Below, piece after piece: positions 9,079-18,555 of a stretch of DNA of 64,000 bases. The translations under genes were made by a program, and so were the position numbers. This stretch comes from Bacteroidota bacterium (GTDB lineage Bacteria > Bacteroidota > Ignavibacteria > OLB7). The notes under the pieces are model-generated. The model saw only the letters and a list, made by a program, of their open reading frames with translations. It was not told where the DNA came from and made no database searches. Within the stretch, counting starts at the first letter, position 1. Every line of letters begins with the position of its first letter. The DNA is taken from NCBI GenBank assembly GCA_018266795.1, contig JAFDZV010000010.1, positions 1-64,000 on the forward strand. The letters are read 5' to 3'.

Positions 9079-10845
9079 TCATATCTCAATATCTCCCCCT
9101 CCCCTCCACAACTCGAACGTCAGCCACCAGTCCACATATGCCGCCAGGTGCCGGCCGCCGTGGTAGTAGGCGGTTACCGCATTCCGGATGGCTGCAACGT
9201 TGTAGGCTCCGTACCCGGCTACGGATTCCGAGTGGACGAGATCGAACATATATTCACGCAATTGCTGGAGAAAGATATCGCGATGCGATGCGGTGACGGT
9301 TGCCTGATGCCGCCGCCGCAACATCCTCCCCGCAACAGCCCTCAGACGCACCGTGAACGCCGGCTCGCCAAGGGAGTAGAGAACGCCGCCGGCAACAAGC
9401 GGCAGGCGTGCCAGATCGGGGATTACGTGACGCCGGGCGGCATGACGAATTACCTCGCGCACCGCGCGATTGCTCCGGATGGCGGAAGGCATCCACGGCG
9501 CAAAGAGCTCCTGCAGCAGCGAGGGCTGCGCGCAGGGCATCAGGTTGGGGACGATGGCATCCAGCCGGGCCTGTTCTGGCGCGCCGTAGTTCGGAATCCT
9601 GGTGCGGACGGCGAGCAGGTTCAGCGCATTCTCCACACCGATCCGACCGATATCCGGAAGAGCATCCAGCACTGCCTGAAGATTATCCAATGCTCCACGC
9701 TCCAGCGTTGCGGCCACATCGGGAAGGAAGATCGCGGCTCGCTGCGAACGGAGGTACGGAAGCAGCCGGCGCGCATCGCGCCGGAGCAATGCGTCGCGGC
9801 CGGCCAGCGCAATCCGGCGGTAGTAGCGATGCCGCACAAGCTCGCCGAATCCACCATCAACAAGGACGCGGCCGGCGCGGCGCAGAGAAGAATACAGGCC
9901 AAGCCTGATCGCCGATGATGCGGGCTCAACCAGGGCCGTCTGCACAACGTACTCGCGGGCTCGAGCCAGCATGGCCTGGGGGTCGCCGTTGCCGGTGCGT
10001 ATCCGGCTCCACTCCACGCCGGCAGCGTGCGCAAGCTGTCCGGCGATGTCGACGTCCGGATCGGCAGCCTCGCCGAAGGTATGCGCGACGAAGGTGTGAG
10101 CGCCATTCTCCAGCATCAGCGCGAGGAGCAGCCGGGAGTCGATGCCGCCGGAGAGGCCAAGCGATACATCTCCCGGACGCTCATCACAGACCGCACGAAG
10201 GGAATCGGCGGCGCGCATCAACGCATGCTCGGTGCCGCGCCCCCGGAAATGTGGTTGCCACGGCGTTGACGTGTGGCCAGCCACGCGGCCGGCACGCACG
10301 CTGAGCCGCCCCCCCGGTCCGCATCGATGAACGCCGCTCACACCACTTCCATATCCGATCTGGTTGAACAGAAGCCAGCGCCCTTCGAGCGAGGCGAAGT
10401 CCGCATCCGCTCCTCCCCTCGAGCGGGCAACCCAGTCCGGCCGTGTTGCGACGCAGATGCTGGAATCGATCGCACCGAAGTAGAGTTCGCGGAGCCCAAG
10501 CCCGTCGGTAAAGCACTCCGCGGTCTCCGCATTCCAACGGACGATTGCCCAGTGGCCATCAAGGTTGGCAAGCGAGTCCGGTGCACGATGAATGTACGTG
10601 TGCCAGTCCGAGGCGCGGATCATCCTGCATCCGTCATCGAGCAACCGCCAGCCCGCCCCCACGACGATCCATCCGGAGAGCCGCTCGACATCATTGCAGA
10701 TGATGCACGTTTCAGGAATGCCTCCGGCTGCGATATACAATCCGGGCCGCCGCACCAGAAGCCGGGCGGGGCCGTGCATACGCTGCAGCAACTGAATGTT
10801 CGCTGCCTCAGCGGCGGAGCCTGAAAGAAGTAGAATCCAGCTCAT
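9079..10845 (-). CDS. Asparagine-synthetase-like ATP-dependent amidating enzyme, glutaminase-dead
   Basis: This 588-residue protein has the two-part asparagine synthase layout. An N-terminal class-II glutaminase-like part (about 1-190) is followed by a synthetase part with the PP-loop SGGIDSR at residues 232-238, the ATP pyrophosphatase motif. The N-terminus reads MSW, so the catalytic Cys2 needed to hydrolyse glutamine is absent. It should therefore use free ammonia or act as a different ATP-dependent ligase, as lasso-peptide cyclases (McjC type) and some glycan-cluster enzymes do. No RiPP precursor, RRE/PqqD or B2 protease was found beside it, so the substrate is open. It is convergent with the giant T9SS gene and has no clear ribosome site. 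Confidence 0.8.
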   Translation of the reverse strand: MSWILLLSGSAAEAANIQLLQRMHGPARLLVRRPGLYIAAGGIPETCIICNDVERLSGWIVVGAGWRLLDDGCRMIRASDWHTYIHRAPDSLANLDGHWAIVRWNAETAECFTDGLGLRELYFGAIDSSICVATRPDWVARSRGGADADFASLEGRWLLFNQIGYGSGVSGVHRCGPGGRLSVRAGRVAGHTSTPWQPHFRGRGTEHALMRAADSLRAVCDERPGDVSLGLSGGIDSRLLLALMLENGAHTFVAHTFGEAADPDVDIAGQLAHAAGVEWSRIRTGNGDPQAMLARAREYVVQTALVEPASSAIRLGLYSSLRRAGRVLVDGGFGELVRHRYYRRIALAGRDALLRRDARRLLPYLRSQRAAIFLPDVAATLERGALDNLQAVLDALPDIGRIGVENALNLLAVRTRIPNYGAPEQARLDAIVPNLMPCAQPSLLQELFAPWMPSAIRSNRAVREVIRHAARRHVIPDLARLPLVAGGVLYSLGEPAFTVRLRAVAGRMLRRRHQATVTASHRDIFLQQLREYMFDLVHSESVAGYGAYNVAAIRNAVTAYYHGGRHLAAYVDWWLTFELWRGGGDIEI

Positions 10846-11387
10846 GGCATTGGCGAAACGAATTGGTGGCGTCCGGACATGGCGCGGCCCAGGGGCGGCA
10901 CGGCACTGCCCGGCAACGGGGAGGGTTCAACGGATGGCGATCACCTGCCACGGCGTGGCGGTGGAACAAGGCCCGCGCTACAGGCGGGCGGAGTGAGAAT
11001 CGATGCGCGTGCGCCGGCACCAGCCGCACCAATCCGGGAAAGCATGTTGCAGCCGTTCCGGTCGGGATCCTGCGAAGTGTCCGATCGTGCAGGCCCTCCA
11101 GCAAGAACGCCGGCACGCCATGCATCCAACAGCATCAACAACACGGATGCACGCCGTAGTTCTCAGTAGTGCCGCACGAACGCCGGGGCGGGGCCTGCAG
11201 CACGAGCTTCGTTCGATGTGCCGATCGATGTGCCGATGTTCACGGCAGGTGTTCGGTTCATCGCCATCAACGCCGATCCCATGAACACAGGCTCTCCCGG
11301 CGCGCCGATCGCATGCGTAGAAAATGAGTAGTGATGGCGAATGCATGCAGCGGTATCGTTGTCACCGGACAACACCGGAGGGAGAGG
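10846..11387. other. Divergent intergenic region without a supported gene
   Basis: This region lies between the minus-strand synthetase-like gene and the plus-strand BNR gene. Three overlapping minus-strand frames exist, but none has a family signature or ribosome site. I looked for lasso-peptide partners (PqqD-like or transglutaminase-like protease) and found none. It presumably holds two divergent promoters; no convincing -35/-10 pair was identified. Confidence 0.45.
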
Positions 11388-13559
11388 ATGTTCGTACATC
11401 GCAATCACCCGATCGTAACCCTGTTCTTGGCCACACTGTTCTGCGTGGCCGCAACGACCGTCACCTGCGCGCAGACCGCATGGCGGCGGGCGGCGGGGCC
11501 GCAGCCGGGAAGCTGCGCCAAGATCGTGACCGATTCTGCCGGCACGCTCTATACGTGGGCTGGCGGCACCGTTCAACGCTCCACCGACCATGGCCATACC
11601 TGGAGCCTGATCCATGCACCGCAGGTGATCGTGGATCTGGCCGCAGACCGGAACGGCCGGCTGTTTGCCGGCGCAATGAATCCAACGGCGATTATCCGCT
11701 GGGATCCGGCCACAACGGCATGGACAACCATTGTGTCCAATCTCATCGGGCACGATACGGTGATACCGTTCATGATCTCCAGGATTGCGGTTGCCGACAA
11801 CGGCGATCTGTTTGCAGTGGACGCGGGCGGCGGGGTAATCCGTTATACGGCCCGGGATGGAACCATGCGTTACGCCGCCGGAGGCTCATTCAGGCGCGGC
11901 GCGAACAGTGGATTTGCACTCACTCCGAGCGGCACGATCCTGGTATCGAACCGGGGCGAGATCTATCGTTCGGTGGATCACGGCACAACGTTCACCGCTG
12001 TTGATACGATACTGCCGGCGTACTCCTTCGCCTCGGTGGGGACCACGATCCTGGCCGGCTCGCGCGGCCTGGCCGTATCGCAGGACGACGGCGCAACCTG
12101 GACAGCACACTCCACCGGAATCCCGGACATCGATTCGGCATCGATCGCCGGCGTTGCCGCCGGCCGGAGCGGAACCGTGGTGCTGTTGACCGCGCACGGC
12201 ACGTTCTGGTATTCCAGCGACACGGGGAAAGCATGGCTGCCGGCCGCAGCGCCTGCGATGGCTCCGGGCCGCGGATGGCAGGATGGTAACGTGGTGGTGC
12301 TCGCCGAACCGGACGGCTCCTTCATCCATGGCGCATCGGACCAGGGTCTTCTCAGCAGCAGCAACGGTGCCGCCTGGCTGCCGGTACCCTCCGATCTCCG
12401 CAACTACTGGCTCAACGACATGGCGGAAAACCGTGCGGGGACAACGCTGCTTGCGTGCTTGAGCTCTCCCGGTTCACCGTTCAGCACGCTGGCCCGCTCC
12501 ACGGACGACGGCCGAAGCTGGATTCTCCGCGGCCAGATGATTCCCGGCGGAGCAGGACAGTTTGCCGGCGGCCCGAACGGCATCTGGTATACGTACACGG
12601 CGAACGTCCCGCCGCTCCGCTCCACCGACGACGGCCTCACCTGGCAGCCGCTCCCATCGCAGCCGCCAATCTCCATCGCGTATCCGTATGCAATGGCAAC
12701 CTCACCGGATGGTGATGTCTATGTTGTTGATGAAACCGGCCAGGCATTTTCCTCCACCGACGCGGGAACCACGTGGCAGCGACGCGGAACGATGCGCTCT
12801 CCGATCTCCGGATGGCATGCCCTCGCCGCCTGCGGTGCAGGCATCCTGATCTCCACCGCCGGGTACCGGTCCGAGGATAACGGGGATACATGGCAGCAGG
12901 TGGCGGGCCTTCCACCGGGAACGGAGCGGTTCATCCGCCTGGACGATGGACGATTGATTGCCCTGACCGTCACAGGCACGGGGTTGTCGCTCGATAGCGG
13001 CCGGCACTGGACCGCGACGGTTCGCGGCGCGTACTGGAGTGCTGCGGCGAATGGAATGCTCTACAGCCCGGACTTCGCGCTGGGGCGAATCATCAGCAGC
13101 GCCATCGGTGATACCGCGTGGCAGGCCGTGCCGGGCACCGCGTTCGCATCCCGCGAAGCCGGCTACTCCGGAGGGCCCCTGTTCGTGACACGCCACGGCA
13201 CCTTCATCCAGGCCATCGACTATGCGGGGATCGAATATCTGGCCGCTGCGTCGGGCGTCGAGCCGCACGATCGCGAAGCGATGCGCCCGCTTGCTCTTGC
13301 GGCTTTTCCCAATCCGGCGCAGCAGCGTCTGCACGTGGAATACGATCTTCCGGGCGACTGTGTGATGCACATTGCGCTGTTCGACGTTCTCGGCAACGAG
13401 GTAGCAACGCTCTCGTCCGGCATACACCCGATGGGGCACAATGCAATCGACTTCGATGCCTCCTCCATTCCCGCCGGGACATACGTTGTACGCGCGGCCG
13501 GAGAAGCAGATGCTTCCGGGCGTCTTGAGGAATCGGAGATGGTAACGATCGTGCGGTAG
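11388..13559 (+). CDS. Secreted BNR/Asp-box beta-propeller protein with T9SS sorting domain
   Basis: The protein has about 723 residues. The start at 11388 is chosen because GGAGGGAGAGG lies directly before it and the product then begins with a signal peptide (FLATLFCVAATTVTCAQ). The body has repeated Asp-box-type loops (STDHGHTWSL, SQDDGATWTA, SSDTGKAWLP, STDDGRSWIL, STDAGTTWQR), typical of sialidase/Vps10/photosystem-assembly beta-propellers; no catalytic sialidase residues were identified. The C-terminus (FPNPAQQRLHVEY, LFDVLGNEVATL, IPAGTYVV) is a T9SS type-A sorting domain. It is probably a surface or released binding protein. It is monocistronic as far as can be seen, with a 1.5 kb gap behind it. 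Confidence 0.87.
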   Translation: MFVHRNHPIVTLFLATLFCVAATTVTCAQTAWRRAAGPQPGSCAKIVTDSAGTLYTWAGGTVQRSTDHGHTWSLIHAPQVIVDLAADRNGRLFAGAMNPTAIIRWDPATTAWTTIVSNLIGHDTVIPFMISRIAVADNGDLFAVDAGGGVIRYTARDGTMRYAAGGSFRRGANSGFALTPSGTILVSNRGEIYRSVDHGTTFTAVDTILPAYSFASVGTTILAGSRGLAVSQDDGATWTAHSTGIPDIDSASIAGVAAGRSGTVVLLTAHGTFWYSSDTGKAWLPAAAPAMAPGRGWQDGNVVVLAEPDGSFIHGASDQGLLSSSNGAAWLPVPSDLRNYWLNDMAENRAGTTLLACLSSPGSPFSTLARSTDDGRSWILRGQMIPGGAGQFAGGPNGIWYTYTANVPPLRSTDDGLTWQPLPSQPPISIAYPYAMATSPDGDVYVVDETGQAFSSTDAGTTWQRRGTMRSPISGWHALAACGAGILISTAGYRSEDNGDTWQQVAGLPPGTERFIRLDDGRLIALTVTGTGLSLDSGRHWTATVRGAYWSAAANGMLYSPDFALGRIISSAIGDTAWQAVPGTAFASREAGYSGGPLFVTRHGTFIQAIDYAGIEYLAAASGVEPHDREAMRPLALAAFPNPAQQRLHVEYDLPGDCVMHIALFDVLGNEVATLSSGIHPMGHNAIDFDASSIPAGTYVVRAAGEADASGRLEESEMVTIVR

Positions 13560-14479
13560 TTGCAGAAACGAACTGTGCGGGCGGCAACGAACTTCGGGCA
13601 CGCCCCTTGGCAACCATGCTTTGCCGTCGATACGGACACGAAGCATCGGGGCTGCGCGGACGGGTGGGAACGTTTCTCGTGGCATTGTCACTCGCCGTCG
13701 TGCGCGCGTTGCAGGGCCGCGATGTCCGGATTCATCATTACCATCATCGCCTGCAAGGCCCATTGCGGCGCGGCCCTGTCCGACATGTTCAACAGCGGGA
13801 CAGAAAACCCGGGCACCGCCTGCGGTCTGCCTCTCACGGCATTTCATACTGGAGCCGGCTAGCGATTCGCAGCGAAATCAGCACATGCGGAATCGTCTAC
13901 TGTTGCGTCTGCAACATTATTGGCCGGCGCGGGTTATACATCTGTTGCAGAAACCGAAATGCACGGCAACGCATCGAATTCCATGCGATGTTGAAATCGG
14001 GATAAAATAAATCCGGCACAATAGTTGATACGGGCCGAACCGGCATCGCGCCAATCGCAAGGGCAGTCCGGCGCACGCGCACATTTCGCGGGCCGGAAAC
14101 CACTAACCGTATTGAATTCGATGTGTTATATGCCGGGGCTCAATATTATCCGGCCGCCCACCGTACCAACCGATATCATGACATGGGTCGCGGAGCTTCG
14201 CAGAGCATTCCACTCCCGGCAGTCGGAACAAATCGGCGCCCTGCAATTTCCTCCGTGCGCGGCGCCAGCCGGCGAAACAGGGTCGCGATCCAGTCGCCGC
14301 AGCAGAACATCACCCCCAGTATGTACGATATGGCAGCATTCCGCACAGAGAATTGAAACAACACCGACGATGATGCCGGACCGGTGTGACGTTTTCGAAT
14401 GTCCGTTCGTCTTTTATTCTATAGAGTATTTTTTAATCACACGATTTTTCATTCATCGATAAATCAAGGAGATTCCATC

Positions 14480-14500
14480 ATGAAACGACATCCGCCCTGA
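14480..14500 (+). other. Six-codon mini-ORF behind a strong ribosome site
   Basis: AAGGAG stands nine bases before an ATG, giving M-K-R-H-P-P-stop. An AT-rich stretch that could hold a promoter lies just upstream (about 14415-14460). It may be the stump of a lost gene or a leader peptide; nothing downstream in frame is recognisable. Confidence 0.3.
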
Positions 14501-14820
14501 CGCGGGACCATCGAGATCGGTCGAATACGTTGAGACGATTGGCGCAATAGCAGGTTTGCACCGCAGCGCCCGGCTCCAATCGTCCAACGCTCGAGCGGCG
14601 ACGAGAACGCCGGATCGGCATTACGTATTAGTCAAATCGGCATGCGACTATCAATTATGTCTATGCAAAATTTCATGAAATACACAATGTCGTACGCAGA
14701 GCAACATTTATTCAGTTTCCACCTCCGGCAATATCGACGCATTCGCGGCACCCCAGGCACCTGCGCAGCCGCCCATTCCGGGCGGCATTACGATATGAAT
14801 GGATCCTGCCAGCTGATCGC

Positions 14821-14849
14821 GCCCGCTCCCGGGAATGCCGGGAGCGGGC
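14821..14849. terminator. Perfect 12-bp hairpin, terminator-like
   Basis: GCCCGCTCCCGG at 14821-14832 pairs perfectly with CCGGGAGCGGGC at 14838-14849 around a 5-base loop. There is no T-tract. A second, 7-bp perfect hairpin (GCCGCCC/GGGCGGC) lies just upstream at 14768-14786. Neither is attached to a recognised gene. Confidence 0.4.
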
Positions 14850-15054
14850 GGCCGGCAGCAGCGACACGCCATGTGTGTCAACGGCGCCTCGTTGTTCTTC
14901 AATGACCGTGCGTCATGCAAACGTCAGACATCGCACGATCGGAGATCGGATGCGTAATTGCACCATCAGGGGCCGTTGATTTTACTCACGAGTTGTTCGC
15001 CTTGTGAGAATCTGGTTCAATCGTTCCAACATGAATATTTACGGAGACCGTACT

Positions 15055-15606
15055 ATGTTGAATGGCATTTCTAGATCGGCGTTCATTATCAAGCTCATAT
15101 GGACCGCAGCATCGATATCGTTACTGGCTGCACATCCACTATCATCGCAGTCCGTGGGAACAGCGAGTGTTCCCCCATCCGACCTCAGAGCATATTTCGG
15201 CGTTGCGACCGGCGGATCGGGAGCTCTTGTCACCCTCATTCCCGCTCTGCCGCGAAGTCAGGGATTCATCATTACGGATGTTGCAGCATTCGATATCGGA
15301 TACAGCGAAACGTTTGCGGACATCGAATTCGTTCAGGGCAATGCCGTGATCGCTCGCCTGACAGTCAATGACCGCGCCGGAACAAGCGGGCATCATCAGT
15401 ACCACTTCAATTCGGGCATTCCTGTAAAGCCGGGCTCTCCTCTGGTGGCACGTATCGTTCGCGACGGAGGCTATGAGGGGGTGAGCATTACGCTTTCCGG
15501 CTATCTGTATACGACTCAGAAGAAGGGAACGGGGCCGCTGCCGGACGAGGTGCGTGACCGGCCGGAATTGTCGCTCAATACCACTCCAGGGTTGATCGTG
15601 GAGTAG
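15055..15606 (+). CDS. Secreted protein of unknown function (183 aa)
   Basis: The start at 15055 is supported by GGAG eight bases upstream. The product then begins with a hydrophobic signal segment (AFIIKLIWTAASISLLAAHPLSSQS), likely cleaved. The mature part of about 150 residues looks all-beta (alternating hydrophobic strands such as GFIITDVAAFDIGY and VSITLSGYLYTT), with no cysteines and no recognised family motif. An earlier in-frame ATG at 15031 is possible but less well spaced. There is no T9SS sorting tail, so it may stay periplasmic. A bidirectional terminator hairpin follows about 120 bp downstream. Confidence 0.7.
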   Translation: MLNGISRSAFIIKLIWTAASISLLAAHPLSSQSVGTASVPPSDLRAYFGVATGGSGALVTLIPALPRSQGFIITDVAAFDIGYSETFADIEFVQGNAVIARLTVNDRAGTSGHHQYHFNSGIPVKPGSPLVARIVRDGGYEGVSITLSGYLYTTQKKGTGPLPDEVRDRPELSLNTTPGLIVE

Positions 15607-15727
15607 CAAGGCTTCTGTACTACGGAACCGGGAATCGGGCCGCAGCAGCGGTGCGCTTCGTATGTCGTGCCGCGCCCATCGCTCCGGCGACACGATGAGC
15701 ACCGGCTCCGGTGCCTGCCGATAGACA

Positions 15728-15764
15728 ACGGCCCTGGCAGGACGTTATGCCCGGCCAGGGCCGT
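15728..15764. terminator. Bidirectional terminator-type hairpin between convergent genes
   Basis: ACGGCCCTGGC at 15728-15738 pairs perfectly over 11 bp with GCCAGGGCCGT at 15754-15764. It lies between the 3' ends of the 183-aa secreted protein and the GH18-jacalin gene. No U-tract follows on either strand. Confidence 0.65.
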
Positions 15765-15788
15765 ACTCATCTTCGTCCCAGACATTTG

Positions 15789-17126
15789 CTACGCATAGCC
15801 TGCATCGAGACTCGCAATGACATCGGTGCTCCCTCCGCCGGCAAGCGGCACGTTCACGGTGGAGCCGTTGAACGCCACAATGGATTGCCCCAGCGGCGCA
15901 GTGTAGCTGAACGGCGTCTGCGAGGTTGAACCGTTCATGCTGCCGAACGGCCCGTACGTATTACCGTTGCGGGTCCTGACGGTGATCTGCAACACGCAGC
16001 TCCAGCCGTACCACTCGCCGGTGAAGCCGGTGATCTCCGTGATTGCATCCCCGCTCTGAAGGTTCACGATGGAGGCGCTGCCGCCGCTTCCTCCATGCTG
16101 CAGCTGCTGGTACTGAACCGTTGTCCCCTCGAAAACTCCGGTGTTGGTGGTCTGGATCGCATCCACCACGTCGCCGGAGCGAATCACCATCCGGGAGATC
16201 GGCGGATTACCCGCGGCTCCAACGATGGCCACGTCGCTGAAGGTGCTGCCGGGAATGCCGAACACCAGCTCGTACAGAATCATCTGCTGCGCCTGCTCAT
16301 ACTGGAAGTCGTTGGAGTTCAGACGCCACTGCGTGACCACGTTGTAACCTCCGGAGGTGTAGCCGCTGTATGCGTTCTGCGCGGTCTGATACGGCGTGGT
16401 ACCGTTCACCTCGAACTTTGCGCCGTATGCCAGAAGGCTCCTGGACACTCCTGCCCGAATGAACTCGCCGGGATCGGTGAAGCCGGAGTAGAGCTGAAGG
16501 TTGACGAAATCAAACGCATCGCTCACGGTCTGGCCATCCAGCGTTCCAACATCGGCAGGCGAAAGTGTTAGGTAGTAGTACCGACTCTGTGCGCTGAATG
16601 CGGATCGAATTGCAGTGAACAGAATCTGGAACTGCTGCTGCGTGCCGGCGGATGAAAGCGGATATTCCCAGTCCACGTCGAAGCCGTCCAGATTGTAGTA
16701 TTCCAGATATGCCACCAGATTGTTCGCGAAGTCCGCCGCCGCCTGCTGCCAGCCGCTTTCGTGGCCGGAGAATATCTGCGTGAATTCGTTCTGACCGTAG
16801 CCAAGCGTAATCAGGATCCTGACGTCCCGATTGGCCGCGCGCGCGTCGCGAATCAGCCAGTCCATGTACTGCTGGTTGCTGCAGCCATCCGGATGAGACG
16901 CGGTCTGCAGCTCGATTGTGTACGTGCTGCCGTCTCCCGGCGGAACCGTATTGGAACTGGTGCTGACGGTGTTTGCGAAGCAGATATTTACCATGTCGAG
17001 GTAATTGTACACACCGTAGGCGATCAGCGACTGGTAGCTGCTTCCGGGTGTATTGTAGCTGCTTCCCGAGGGTTCATCCTCTCCGAGAAAGATCCAGGCG
17101 TTGACGCTCCTGCTGGGAATTGACAT
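15789..17126 (-). CDS. GH18 chitinase-like protein with C-terminal jacalin-like lectin domain
   Basis: The protein has 445 residues; the start is set by AAGGAGGAATC just before the ATG at 17126. Residues about 5-300 form a glycoside hydrolase family 18 barrel with the catalytic signature LDGFDVDWE at 146-154. Glu154 is the acid, and the DxxDxDxE spacing is intact, so hydrolysis of chitin or related GlcNAc polymers is expected. Residues about 312-425 match a jacalin-like lectin fold (HGGSGG, GDAITEITGFTGEWYG, NTYGPFGS), a sugar-binding module. There is no signal peptide, membrane segment or T9SS tail, which is unusual for a chitinase and suggests non-classical release or packaging. It is convergent with the secreted 183-aa gene. 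Confidence 0.9.
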   Translation of the reverse strand: MSIPSRSVNAWIFLGEDEPSGSSYNTPGSSYQSLIAYGVYNYLDMVNICFANTVSTSSNTVPPGDGSTYTIELQTASHPDGCSNQQYMDWLIRDARAANRDVRILITLGYGQNEFTQIFSGHESGWQQAAADFANNLVAYLEYYNLDGFDVDWEYPLSSAGTQQQFQILFTAIRSAFSAQSRYYYLTLSPADVGTLDGQTVSDAFDFVNLQLYSGFTDPGEFIRAGVSRSLLAYGAKFEVNGTTPYQTAQNAYSGYTSGGYNVVTQWRLNSNDFQYEQAQQMILYELVFGIPGSTFSDVAIVGAAGNPPISRMVIRSGDVVDAIQTTNTGVFEGTTVQYQQLQHGGSGGSASIVNLQSGDAITEITGFTGEWYGWSCVLQITVRTRNGNTYGPFGSMNGSTSQTPFSYTAPLGQSIVAFNGSTVNVPLAGGGSTDVIASLDAGYA

Positions 17127-18555
17127 GATTCCTCCTTTCCGGGTTGGGTAGATGCGTTGCCCGGTGGCCACGGACCGGTAGCCATCGGCATGTATGCGTG
17201 CGATGGACGAGGGGAGGGGAATATTTCGGAACGTCGAGGGAGTTGTGCGCGAGGATTCCCGCCCGCGCCGCGAATGCACCGCAACGGATTCCGCCGGCAA
17301 CGCGTGCGTTACCGATCTGCGTGAAGATCCTCCGAGTCGGAGGTTATGATCTGGCGGATGATGTGGACCTCGTTGCCACCGCTACGATAGCAACAATCGC
17401 GCGCCACGGCAAGTACATTATCATGTACCCGCAGATATATCGTGCCGCGATATCAACTTCGGAGCCCGGCGTGAGGCGCAGCGCGGAACCGGCCCCCGTG
17501 TCTCTCACGGAGACGGAGTGGTTCGTCTCCCTGCTTTCTGAAGCCAAGCCCTTTCTCAACCGGGGTACTTCGCAGCTTCGGTGGCGAGCCAGGCCCATGC
17601 CGTGCAATTTCAGGATTTCCGCTTCGGAGTGTTCGGCAGGACGCTCCACGATGGTTATTCCCTCCCGGCACCGGCGTTCGCTCCGCCTCACGGACCGGGC
17701 ACGTTGGGCAGGCGCCGCTCCTGTACTATCGATGTCCCCTGCTGCAGTTACGCAGGGTGCCCCTTGCCGCCGCCCTCGTCTCCTCCCGTTCCGCGACCGC
17801 GATATCGTCTGCACGCCGGGCACCGGCGCGGGGGGTACCGTAGCAGCTCCGTGATACGGTCACGTGCGGCCTGCATCCACGGCGCTGCGCGGTTTGCAGC
17901 CGCGCCGGCGGGATTTCAATTCCGCGCCTCCATCGCGTTACGATATATGGCATACGGCACGCGATGGGTTCTGCCTTCCGGGGTACACAAAGATGTACTC
18001 TTGTCTCGCGCCCTCGTAAATGTACTTTTGTGTCTGTTGAAAATACGTCGCCGGCCCGGCATCAATCCCCACTGGCATGTTCCTGCATGCCGGTACTGAT
18101 GCGGTCACGAAGCACGGTCCGCCTGCGCAACGGCAACCGGCCACGTTCATTGTCCAGTACACTCCCCTCTTCATAACTCCCGTTCAACCGGTGCACGCCG
18201 CAGCGCCATGCATACAGGCAATGTGCGGCAACGAGCCATTGACAGACTGTTGAACAACGTCGCCGGCTCATGTTGGCCGTCACGTCCGCTTCCTGCGACG
18301 TCCGAACGGACGCATCGTTCGCGGCCGTTTGGCCGCCTTGCATCCCGCTGTTGCTGAACAGTCTGTGGAGAGGCAGTAATTCACCATGCTCTTCGCGGCA
18401 TTCGGATGCCGGCATGCAGCGCGCTACGCCCTGTGATGACGCGCCAATCCGACAAGCCAGGGCTGCCCGTGCCCACAATGCACACGGCAGGTCCGGCCAT
18501 TGCCCGAAACGGCGCCGCCGGGCGCATGCAACGTCACGTTCCGGAGATACTGACA
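17127..18555. other. 1.4 kb divergent region without a supported gene
   Basis: The region lies between the GH18 gene (minus) and the Hint gene (plus). The reading frames here are arginine-rich shadows without ribosome sites. It contains a 125-bp inverted-repeat element at 18242-18366. Promoters for both flanking genes must lie here but were not resolved. Confidence 0.45.
18242..18366. repeat. 125-bp element bounded by imperfect inverted repeats with nested hairpins
   Basis: The left end ACAGACTGTTGAACAAC (18242-18258) matches the reverse complement of the right end (18350-18366) at 15 of 17 positions. Inside are the palindromes CGTCCGAACGGACG (18299-18312) and GCGGCCGTTTGGCCGC (18321-18336). 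It could be a MITE-like element or a structured RNA. No target-site duplication is obvious. Confidence 0.45.

Larger units (their letters stand above)
13560..15054. other. 1.5 kb gene-poor region with local hairpins and an aborted reading frame
   Basis: No credible protein gene is present. The stretch 14400-14470 and parts of 14630-14720 are clearly AT-richer than the surroundings. A good ribosome site (AAGGAG, about 14465) precedes an ATG at 14480 that stops after six codons. Two perfect hairpins occur at 14768-14786 and 14821-14849. This could be a decayed gene or a non-coding transcript. Confidence 0.45.

Noticed and set aside
10846-11387. Lasso-peptide gene cluster next to the synthetase-like enzyme
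   Set aside because: No precursor peptide, RRE/PqqD-like protein or B2 transglutaminase-like protease could be found in any frame.
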